Below are positions 1-6,476 of a stretch of 9,006 nt of DNA, in pieces. The notes under the pieces are model-generated. The model saw only the letters and a list, made by a program, of their open reading frames with translations, was not told the origin of the DNA and made no database searches. The position numbers and the translations under genes are program-made. Numbering within the stretch: position 1 is the stretch's first letter; each line of letters starts with the position of its first letter. Source of the DNA: an uncultured Senegalimassilia sp. (GTDB taxonomy: Bacteria; Actinomycetota; Coriobacteriia; Coriobacteriales; Eggerthellaceae); the NCBI RefSeq assembly GCF_934632265.1, contig NZ_CAKTYH010000081.1, positions 1 to 9,006 of the forward strand, read 5' to 3'.

Positions 1-669
<669 letters not shown>

Positions 670-699
670 AGCGGATGCGGTGTAGTTTCAACGGCTTGC

Positions 700-705
700 A
701 TTATA
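700..705 (-). promoter_or_regulatory. Predicted gdhA promoter, -10 element without a recognisable -35
   Basis: The minus strand reads TATAAT, a perfect sigma-70-type -10. Transcription would start near 693 and give a leader of about 38 nt containing the strong ribosome binding site. At 16-18 bp spacing the -35 position has at most one match to TTGACA, and there is no TG extended -10 motif. A perfect -10 without a -35 suggests an activator-dependent promoter, and a candidate activator site covers this position (723-749). The start site is inferred, not observed. Confidence 0.6.
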
Positions 706-719
706 GGTTTCGACAAACC
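706..719. repeat. 14-bp inverted repeat next to the gdhA -10
   Basis: The sequence is GGTTT-CGAC-AAACC: two perfect 5-bp arms around a 4-bp centre. It abuts the gdhA -10 on its upstream side, inside the spacer region. A protein bound here would block RNA polymerase. It lies upstream of the predicted transcript start, so an RNA hairpin is unlikely to be its role. The regulator is not identifiable from the sequence, and arms this short could arise by chance. Confidence 0.35.
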
Positions 720-722
720 GGC

Positions 723-749
723 GAAACGGTATATTAACGAAGCCGAAAC
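723..749. promoter_or_regulatory. Candidate nitrogen-regulator (GlnR-type) binding site upstream of gdhA
   Basis: Three pentamers are phased at exactly 11 bp on the plus strand: GAAAC at 723-727, TTAAC at 734-738 and GAAAC at 745-749, each pair separated by 6 bp. This matches the alternating a-site/b-site pattern I recall for actinobacterial GlnR (gTnAC-n6-GAAAC), an OmpR-family activator of nitrogen-assimilation genes. Relative to the predicted gdhA start near 693 the site spans about -30 to -56, covering the place of the missing -35. The pattern is seen. Assignment to GlnR is inference, as I cannot tell whether this organism has GlnR. Confidence 0.4.
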
Positions 750-904
750 AATGAGCCGCAACCTGCGGCGGACGGGCCTTCGCTCAGCGCAAACGGCTTG
801 TTTTCGTTGCTTTCGCGCCCGTTTGGTCAAGCTGGTGCAAGCTTGCTATGGGCGGTTCGTGAGGGTTCTCTGAAAGCGAGCATTCGCGCCGATCGCGACT
901 CGTC

Positions 905-940
905 ATGGGGCTACAATCCCATATCCGCGCAAAGGGATTG
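905..940. repeat. Two overlapping inverted repeats around the putative transporter promoter
   Basis: ATGGG (905-909) pairs with CCCAT (918-922) across 8 bp. CAATCCC (914-920) pairs with GGGATTG (934-940) across 13 bp. The CCC at 918-920 is shared, so as RNA the two pairings would exclude each other. The first encloses the likely -10 (912-917), and the second ends directly before the ribosome binding site. They could be an operator, or a leader structure if transcription starts further upstream. The rest of the 656-960 gap upstream of the transporter shows no gene. Confidence 0.35.
912..917 (+). promoter_or_regulatory. Predicted -10 of the SotB-like transporter gene
   Basis: TACAAT has five of six matches to the consensus. 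A start near 924 would leave a leader of about 36 nt before the ATG at 961. The -35 position (889-894) is poor. A purine-rich ribosome binding site, GGAAGGAAG (941-949), precedes the ATG by 11 nt, a little further than usual. Assignment rests on position and the -10 match only. Confidence 0.4.
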
Positions 941-960
941 GGAAGGAAGCGCTCGGTTTC

Positions 961-2154
961 ATGACAAGGTTCGTGGATAGCAAGCTTACGCTGCGGGAAT
1001 GGCTGCCCCTCATCGGCATCACCGTTTCCGCGTTCATCTTCAACACCTCGGAGTTCATGCCGGTGGGCCTTTTGACCGGCATCGGCGCCTCGTTCGGGAC
1101 GAGCGAGGGCGTGACGGGGCTCATCATCTCCGTGTATGCATGGGCGGTCATGCTGCTGTCGCTTCCCCTTATGATCTTGGGCTCTCGTTTGGCGTTTCGC
1201 CCGCTCATGCTTGTGGTTATCGGCGTGTTCTGCGCCGGGCAGGCGCTGTCGGCCGTGGCTCCCAGCTACGGCATGCTCATGGCCGCACGTCTGGTGGTCG
1301 CCTGCGCCCACTCGGTGTTTTGGGCCATCGCCGCCCCCGTGGCGGTGAAGGTCGTCGATGAGAAGCACGGGCCCATGGCGGTCAGCGCCGTGGTGACGGG
1401 CTCGGCGCTTGCCATGGTGGTCGGGTTGCCGTTGGGGCGCATGGTGGGGCTTTGGTTAGGCTGGCGTCAAACTTTCGGCTGCGTCTGCGCGGTCAGCGCG
1501 CAGGTGCTGGCGTACTTGGCGATGGTGTTCCCGAAGATCCCCGCCAGCAAGCCTTTCACGCTCAAACAGCTTCCCGACATCCTCCGGAACAAGGTCCTCA
1601 TGGGCATCTTCATCGTGACAGCTCTGTATGCCATGGGTTACTACACGGGCTACAGCTACATCGAGCCGTTTTTGCTGCAGGTGGGCGGTATGGATGAGCA
1701 GGTGGTCACCATGGCCCTTGTCGCCTTCGGTATCGCGGGCCTTATGGGAAGCGCGGTGTGCTCGCGGTTTTACCGCGGTCATCGTCAAGCGTTCGCCGTG
1801 TGGGTGGTCGCTGGCGTGGCGTTGGCGCTGCTGCTCTTGCGGCCTGCCGCCCTCGGCATCGTCGGCGTGTTCGTCGTCTGCATGCTATGGGGTATCGCCG
1901 GATCGGGATATTCCATCGTCTATCAAGCTGAGATCATCGAGTTTGCAAGCGATGGCGAGCAGACCGTCGCGATGGCCATTTTCTCCGGCATCTTCAACCT
2001 CGGCATCGGCACGGGAAGCTTCATCGGCGGCGGGGTGTGCACGTTCGCGACTATCGCCGATGTCGGTTTCGTCGGGGCCTTTATCGCGCTTCTTGCCTTG
2101 CTGTACTGCACATTCGTGCTGATCAAGCATATGAAATCGCAACAGTCCAGGTAG
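961..2154 (+). CDS. SotB-like MFS sugar/drug efflux transporter
   Basis: This 397-residue inner-membrane protein of the major facilitator superfamily (DHA1-like, proton-driven antiport) has the usual length and about 12 hydrophobic segments. It resembles E. coli SotB (YdeA), an exporter of arabinose and related sugars. Shared stretches include AFIFNTSEFMPVGLL (24-38), VYAW...LSLP near 58-69, TGSALAMVVGLPLGR (146-160) followed by LGWRQTF (166-172), YTGYSYIEPF (228-237) and AMAIFSGIFNLGIG (337-350). The loop after the second helix (about 74-82) lacks the standard motif A acidic residue, as I recall SotB does too. The ATG at 961 follows GGAAGGAAG at 941-949; the in-frame GTG at 973 has no better site. 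The gene stands alone between two control regions, divergent from gdhA. Family membership is firm; the substrate is not, since SotB relatives also export unrelated compounds. Confidence 0.9.
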   Translation: MTRFVDSKLTLREWLPLIGITVSAFIFNTSEFMPVGLLTGIGASFGTSEGVTGLIISVYAWAVMLLSLPLMILGSRLAFRPLMLVVIGVFCAGQALSAVAPSYGMLMAARLVVACAHSVFWAIAAPVAVKVVDEKHGPMAVSAVVTGSALAMVVGLPLGRMVGLWLGWRQTFGCVCAVSAQVLAYLAMVFPKIPASKPFTLKQLPDILRNKVLMGIFIVTALYAMGYYTGYSYIEPFLLQVGGMDEQVVTMALVAFGIAGLMGSAVCSRFYRGHRQAFAVWVVAGVALALLLLRPAALGIVGVFVVCMLWGIAGSGYSIVYQAEIIEFASDGEQTVAMAIFSGIFNLGIGTGSFIGGGVCTFATIADVGFVGAFIALLALLYCTFVLIKHMKSQQSR

Positions 2155-2161
2155 AACGTGA

Positions 2162-2173
2162 GAACAATTGTTC
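2162..2173. promoter_or_regulatory. Putative LexA (SOS) box 1 upstream of pcrA
   Basis: GAACAATTGTTC is a perfect 12-bp palindrome with the GAAC-N4-GTTC core shared by Firmicutes (CGAAC-N4-GTTCG) and actinobacterial (TCGAAC-N4-GTTCGA) LexA sites. The right flank (GA) fits the longer consensus; the left flank does not. It begins 8 nt after the transporter stop and overlaps TTGTTC (2168-2173). That hexamer could serve as the -35 of an alternative promoter with -10 TATAGA at 2191-2196 (17-bp spacer). A second identical core lies 33 bp downstream. Confidence 0.7.
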
Positions 2174-2194
2174 GAAATCCATCGCTTCGATATA

Positions 2195-2206
2195 GAACAG
2201 GCGTTC
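2195..2206. promoter_or_regulatory. Putative LexA (SOS) box 2 upstream of pcrA
   Basis: GAACAGGCGTTC again has the GAAC-N4-GTTC core. Its centre is 33 bp from that of box 1, about three helical turns, so two LexA dimers could bind roughly the same DNA face. It overlaps the -35 region and spacer of the proposed pcrA promoter (-10 at 2216-2221), a position suited to repression. The flanks do not match the extended consensus. The pairing with box 1 in front of a DNA-repair helicase gene is the main support. Confidence 0.65.
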
Positions 2207-2212
2207 CATATT

Positions 2213-2221
2213 TGATATACT
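2213..2221 (+). promoter_or_regulatory. Predicted extended -10 promoter of the pcrA-uvrC cluster
   Basis: TGATATACT combines the TGn extension with TATACT, five of six matches to the -10 consensus. The -35 position (TAGAAC, 2193-2198) is weak, which the extended -10 could offset. Transcription would begin at about 2228, at or next to the pcrA ATG at 2229, implying a leaderless mRNA. The same DNA carries LexA-like box 2, so the promoter is probably repressed until DNA damage. Confidence 0.55.
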
Positions 2222-2228
2222 TCCCGTT

Positions 2229-4418
2229 ATGGATTCTATGACGACATATCGCGCGTTGGGCAGGCTCGATGACGAGCCTCGGCTCAATGCCGCTCAACAG
2301 CAGGCCGTTACAGCTACGGAAGGCTATGTACGCGTTATCGCAGGCGCGGGTACAGGCAAGACCGCTGCGCTGACGCAACGGTTCGCATATTTGGTCAACG
2401 AACTCGGTATCCTGCCGGGCAACATTTTGTGCGTCACGTTCACGAACAAGGCCGCCAACGAGATGCGCAGACGTATCCGCCGCCTTACGGGCGATCACGA
2501 CACCGGCTACATCAACACGTTCCATGGCTTTTGCGTTTCGGTTCTGCAGGAAGATTCCCATGCCGTACGGTATCCGAAAAGCTTTCTAGTGCTCGATAAC
2601 GCCGACATCGACGCCATGCTGCAAACCATTTATGATGAGCGCGGTCTTACCTTGCGCGATATGACGTTTTCCGCTGCACGCGACATGATAGAGATGCAGA
2701 AGCTCAAAGAGCACCCGAACTACTATCTGGATATGCTCGAATGGTCTATCGCCGAGCTGCACGACAGGTATATGCAGGCCGATGACGTGCGCGACATCAT
2801 CTTCTATGGGTATCTGTACCAGGAACGGAAGTGCTTCGGGCTCGATTACAACGACCTCATCGTATTCACGCTCTACGTTTTCGAGCGGTTCCCCGACATC
2901 TGCCTGAAATGGCAGCAGCGTTTGGAATACATCATGATCGATGAGTTCCAGGATATCGATGCGCTGCAATACCAGCTCATGGAGGTGCTGCAAGGGTATC
3001 ACAGGAACCTGTTCGTGGTCGGAGACCCCGATCAAACCATTTACTCGTGGCGCGGCGCGGATGTGAAGCTGCTGCTTGACTTCGATAAGCGCTTTCCCGG
3101 CACGCGTACCATCATGATGCTCGAGAACCATCGGTCGGTGCCCCAGGTGCTTGCGGTGGCGAATTCGCTCATCGCGAAAAACCACATGCGCATCCCGAAG
3201 GATCTGGTTGCCGCGCGGCGCTCGTTCGGTCCCACGGTCTGGCATCATGCCGTATCGCCCCAGGCCGAAGCGGCCTGGATCGCCGAAGGGGTGGAGGCGT
3301 TGCATGGCAAGGGAGTTGCTTATCGCGATATCGCGGTTCTGTATCGCGCGCATTACGCCTCGCGGTCGGTCGAGGAAGCGTTTCTGAAGGCGGATATCCC
3401 GTATTCGCTGTTCAGCGGCGTGCCCTTTTTCGGCAGGAGCGAGATCAAGGATGCGCTGTGCTATCTGCGTCTCATTGCGGTGGGGGATGACCTGGCGTTT
3501 CTGCGCGTGGCTAACGTTCCTAAACGCAACCTCGGTCAGCGTCGTATGGCGTATCTTCGCCAGTATTGCGACGAGCACGGTGGCACGATGCTGCAGGCTC
3601 TTGAGGCCACATGCGAGGACGATATCTTCAAACGCACGAAGGCCAAGCAGCTTATTGCCCTTGTGCGCGGCTTTCGCAGGTCCGTCGAGGGCCGTCCGGT
3701 ATCGGAGGTGCTCTCGGCGCTGCTCGATGAAAGCGGCTATGAGCAGATGTTGCGCACCGAGGGCAGCCAAGAGCGATTGGACAATCTTGCCGAGCTGAAG
3801 CAATCGGTCTATGAATTCGAGGCAACGTGTGGTGAGGAGGTCACCATCGACCACTACCTGCACCACGTAGCCTTGCTCTCCAATGCCGACATCGCGGATG
3901 CATCGCAGGATAACGTGCGGCTTATGACTATCCATGCCGCTAAGGGTTTGGAATTTCGCCATGTGTTCGTATGCTCGCTGTCCGAAGGGGTTCTGCCTTC
4001 GCGCAAAACACGTACGGTGCAGGCCATGGAGGAGGAGCGTCGTCTTGCGTTCGTGGCGTTCACACGCGCCAAGGACGGCTTGTATCTTACCGAGGCGGAG
4101 GGCTTCGGTCATCAGGGGACGCCGCGTTATCCTTCGCGGTTCCTCCTCGATATCGACCCATCGGCCTTGGAGTTCTCGAATAAACCTGTGGATTCCCAGC
4201 TTGATGAGGCGCGCAGCGCATATGAGGCAACCGATCGATGGATCGCCGACATGGCTGGGCAAGCGTCCATCAAGCCGGGCACGCGTGTTGCCCATAAAGC
4301 GTTCGGGTGCGGCGTTGTGCAAGGTATCGACGAGCAGAAGCGTGCGTATATCATCGCGTTCGACGATTTGGATACGCCGCGATGCATTTCATTTCGCGTC
4401 AAACTGGAGGTAGTGTGA
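2229..4418 (+). CDS. pcrA: PcrA/UvrD-type 3'-5' DNA helicase (superfamily 1A)
   Basis: This ATP-driven helicase unwinds DNA in excision and mismatch repair and displaces UvrC with the excised oligonucleotide. Its 729 residues carry the full UvrD motif set: Q motif LNAAQQQAV (19-27), Walker A AGAGTGKT (38-45), Ia FTNKAA (71-76), Ib TFHGFC (97-102), II IDEFQD (237-242), III GDPDQTIYSWRGA (265-277), IV LENHRS (298-303), V near MTIHAAKGLEF (566-576) and VI EERRLAFVAFTRAK (602-615). The tail (682-729, beginning IKPGTRVAHKAFGCGVV) resembles the PcrA C-terminal Tudor-like domain that contacts RNA polymerase, supporting PcrA over Rep. No Shine-Dalgarno precedes the ATG at 2229 or the in-frame ATG at 2238. 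With a promoter ending at 2221, the first ATG fits leaderless translation. The gene is preceded by two LexA-like boxes and its stop overlaps the uvrC start. E. coli uvrD is a known SOS gene. Confidence 0.96.
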   Translation: MDSMTTYRALGRLDDEPRLNAAQQQAVTATEGYVRVIAGAGTGKTAALTQRFAYLVNELGILPGNILCVTFTNKAANEMRRRIRRLTGDHDTGYINTFHGFCVSVLQEDSHAVRYPKSFLVLDNADIDAMLQTIYDERGLTLRDMTFSAARDMIEMQKLKEHPNYYLDMLEWSIAELHDRYMQADDVRDIIFYGYLYQERKCFGLDYNDLIVFTLYVFERFPDICLKWQQRLEYIMIDEFQDIDALQYQLMEVLQGYHRNLFVVGDPDQTIYSWRGADVKLLLDFDKRFPGTRTIMMLENHRSVPQVLAVANSLIAKNHMRIPKDLVAARRSFGPTVWHHAVSPQAEAAWIAEGVEALHGKGVAYRDIAVLYRAHYASRSVEEAFLKADIPYSLFSGVPFFGRSEIKDALCYLRLIAVGDDLAFLRVANVPKRNLGQRRMAYLRQYCDEHGGTMLQALEATCEDDIFKRTKAKQLIALVRGFRRSVEGRPVSEVLSALLDESGYEQMLRTEGSQERLDNLAELKQSVYEFEATCGEEVTIDHYLHHVALLSNADIADASQDNVRLMTIHAAKGLEFRHVFVCSLSEGVLPSRKTRTVQAMEEERRLAFVAFTRAKDGLYLTEAEGFGHQGTPRYPSRFLLDIDPSALEFSNKPVDSQLDEARSAYEATDRWIADMAGQASIKPGTRVAHKAFGCGVVQGIDEQKRAYIIAFDDLDTPRCISFRVKLEVV
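4406..4411 (+). promoter_or_regulatory. Ribosome binding site at the pcrA-uvrC junction
   Basis: GGAGGT lies inside the last codons of pcrA, only 3-4 nt before the proposed uvrC GTG at 4415. The match is strong but the spacing is shorter than usual. Overlap of that GTG with the pcrA TGA suggests translational coupling. A rival GTG at 4511 has GGAG (4499-4502) 8 nt upstream. Confidence 0.5.
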
Positions 4419-6475
4419 GCAAGCCGGAGGAGTTCCAACGATATAACCCGGCATCGGGCTTCACCGAAGGCGGTTCGGGAAGGGCGCAGGGCGTTGCCGG
4501 AGATGAGCATGTGCGGGTGCCGGAGGGGGAGACGTTCGAGCAGAAGCTCGCGCGCATCAAGCGCGAGCTTGATGCCGTGCCAACCCTTCCGGGAGTGTAT
4601 CTATGGAAAGACAAGCACGGTCAGGTCATCTACGTCGGTAAGGCCAAGCAGTTGCGTGCCCGCATGCGCCAGTATGTCAATTTCCAAGATGAGCGCGCCA
4701 AGATCCCGTTGCTCGTCGAGCAGATCTGCACGTTCGAGTACATCGTGGTGGGCAACGAGCATGAGTCCTTGGTGCTTGAGAAGAACCTTATCAACCAGCA
4801 CGCCCCATGGTTTAACGCCGACTTCAAGGACGACAAGTCCTACCCGTTCATCGCCATCACGAAAGGCGATGTGTTCCCTGCAATCAAATACACCCGCGAG
4901 AAGCATCGTGCGGATACGCGTTATTTCGGCCCCTATACCGATAGCCGCGCCGCTCGCCGTATGGTCGACATTGCACGGCGGGTGGTGCCGTTGTGCTCTT
5001 CTAGCTGCGCTGACTGGCGTACGCTGAAGCGCAAGCTCGAGAAAGATCCGCTCGCATGCCTGGCATCTGACGCGCGTCCGTGCTTCGATGCGCATGTGGG
5101 CTTGGGCCCCGGGGCGTGCTGTGGTCGGGTCACCCCCGAGCAGTATGCCGCCAACGTCAGCCGCATCGAGCGCTTCCTCTCGGGCAACCATCGGGAGTTC
5201 GTGGAGGAGCTTTCGCAGGAAATGCAAGAGGCTGCGGCCGAGCTCGATTTCGAGCGGGCGGGTCGTATCAAGGCTCGAATCGATACCATAAACGGGCTAT
5301 GCGATAAACAGCATGCGGTAAGCTCGCGTAACCTCGACGCCGACGTCATAGGCTTTTTCCGGGAGGAGACCATCGCCGGCGTGCACGTGCTCATGGTACG
5401 CGAGGGCCGCATCATCAACAGCAATGAGTTCGTGCTCAATCGTGGTAATGATGTTCCCGATCAGGACTTGCTCCATATGTTCCTGCTTCGCTATTACGAT
5501 GCCACCACGTCCATTCCGCACGAGGTGGTCGTGCGCGTCATGCCCGAGGATGCCGAAGCTATGGAGCAGTGGCTTACCGACAAGCTTGCAAGCGCGCATG
5601 GCGCGAAGGTTCGGTTCGCGGTCCCCGAACGCGGGGAGAAAGCGGATCTGGTCTCCATGGCGGAGCAAAACGCCAAGCACACGCTCATGCGCTATAAGGT
5701 GCGCACGAACTACGAGGACAAACGCATCAACGATGCCTTGCTGCAGCTGGAGAGCGCCTTGGCGCTCGATGCGCCGCCCATGCGCATCGAGTGCTTCGAT
5801 ATCTCCACCAACCATGGCACCTATACCGTTGCCTCCATGGTGGTGTTCAGCAACGGAAGGCCTGACAAGGGGCAATACCGACGTTTCAAGATCAAGGCCC
5901 AGCTTGACGAGGCAAACGATTTCCTGTCCATGCAGGAGGTTATGAGCCGCAGGTATTGCCCTGAGCGAATGGCCGATGAGCGGTTCGGCAAAAAGCCCGA
6001 TCTCATCATCTTGGACGGCGGCCTGCCGCAGCTCAATGCCGTCATGCAGCAGTTCGATAGCATGGGGATCCACGATATCGCCCTGTGCGGTTTGGCGAAG
6101 CGCGACGAGGAGCTGTTCGTGCCCTGGCAAGATACGGGCCCGGTGGTGCTGCCGGGCGGCAGCGCCAGCTTGTACCTGGTCAAGCAGGTTCGAGACGAGG
6201 CGCACCGCTTCGCCATCGAGTTCCATCGCCAATTGCGCGGCAAGGGCATGACGGCAAGCATATTGGACGAGGTGGAAGGCCTGGGCCCGGTGCGCAAGAA
6301 AGCGCTGCTCAAGCACTTCAAAAGCTTCAAGCGGCTTAAAACTGCCAGCTTGCAGGATATCCTTGACGCCAAGGTGGTGCCCGTCCAGGTAGCCAACGAG
6401 TTGTACGTGGTGCTACAGCAGTATAATGAGCAGACGAGAAATGAAATGGTCGTAGGCGGGGAAGGAGATTCGTGA
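4415..6475 (+). CDS. uvrC: UvrABC excinuclease subunit C
   Basis: UvrC makes both incisions flanking a lesion marked by UvrA-UvrB. From the GTG at 4415 it has 686 residues, longer than the usual 590-650. A GIY-YIG nuclease domain (3' incision) spans about 60-140 with GVYLW (60-64) and YVGKAK (73-78). A UVR motif that binds UvrB lies at about 262-293. An RNase H-like nuclease (5' incision) has catalytic D462 (ECFDIS), D534 (IILDGG) and H597 (DEAHRFA). A helix-hairpin-helix region runs from about 616, but its second hairpin lacks the usual PGIS and reads VPVQ. The cysteine cluster after the first nuclease is rearranged (C194, C198, C215, C223, C235, C236). The GTG overlaps the pcrA TGA (GTGA) and follows GGAGGT; an upstream ATG at 4307 would lie deep in pcrA. 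A start at GTG 4511 (654 residues) is nearly as plausible, because the first 32 residues show no family similarity. Confidence 0.95.
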   Translation: MSKPEEFQRYNPASGFTEGGSGRAQGVAGDEHVRVPEGETFEQKLARIKRELDAVPTLPGVYLWKDKHGQVIYVGKAKQLRARMRQYVNFQDERAKIPLLVEQICTFEYIVVGNEHESLVLEKNLINQHAPWFNADFKDDKSYPFIAITKGDVFPAIKYTREKHRADTRYFGPYTDSRAARRMVDIARRVVPLCSSSCADWRTLKRKLEKDPLACLASDARPCFDAHVGLGPGACCGRVTPEQYAANVSRIERFLSGNHREFVEELSQEMQEAAAELDFERAGRIKARIDTINGLCDKQHAVSSRNLDADVIGFFREETIAGVHVLMVREGRIINSNEFVLNRGNDVPDQDLLHMFLLRYYDATTSIPHEVVVRVMPEDAEAMEQWLTDKLASAHGAKVRFAVPERGEKADLVSMAEQNAKHTLMRYKVRTNYEDKRINDALLQLESALALDAPPMRIECFDISTNHGTYTVASMVVFSNGRPDKGQYRRFKIKAQLDEANDFLSMQEVMSRRYCPERMADERFGKKPDLIILDGGLPQLNAVMQQFDSMGIHDIALCGLAKRDEELFVPWQDTGPVVLPGGSASLYLVKQVRDEAHRFAIEFHRQLRGKGMTASILDEVEGLGPVRKKALLKHFKSFKRLKTASLQDILDAKVVPVQVANELYVVLQQYNEQTRNEMVVGGEGDS
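6422..6427 (+). promoter_or_regulatory. Possible internal -10 ahead of rapZ
   Basis: TATAAT occurs in the last codons of uvrC, 49 bp before the rapZ ATG. The nearest -35-like hexamer, TTGTAC (6401-6406), is only 15 bp away and matches weakly. If used, it would give rapZ-yvcK-whiA damage-independent expression with a leader of about 43 nt. A coding constraint (Tyr-Asn codons TAT AAT) explains the motif equally well. Confidence 0.25.
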
Positions 6476-6476
6476 C

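Noticed and set aside
784..1368. Minus-strand open frame of 194 codons over the gdhA-transporter gap and the transporter start
   Set aside because: Most lies antisense to the transporter. The His/Arg-rich translation matches nothing, and it would cover the transporter promoter.
2162..2173. Palindrome after the transporter as a rho-independent terminator
   Set aside because: The stem is short, AT-rich, has no loop, and is not followed by a T-run. The GAAC-N4-GTTC core and its second copy fit an operator better.
2586..4322. Open frame of 578 codons on the minus strand, antisense to pcrA
   Set aside because: Shadow of GC-biased codon use in pcrA. Its translation has no recognisable domain, while the plus frame holds every UvrD motif.
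4307..4414. Upstream ATG 4307 as uvrC start
   Set aside because: It lies 112 nt inside pcrA, in the codons of its conserved C-terminal domain; the GTG at 4415 or 4511 is better placed.
5297..6316. Open frame of 339 codons antisense to uvrC
   Set aside because: It lies opposite the UvrC nuclease domain with all catalytic residues present on the plus strand; no family features.
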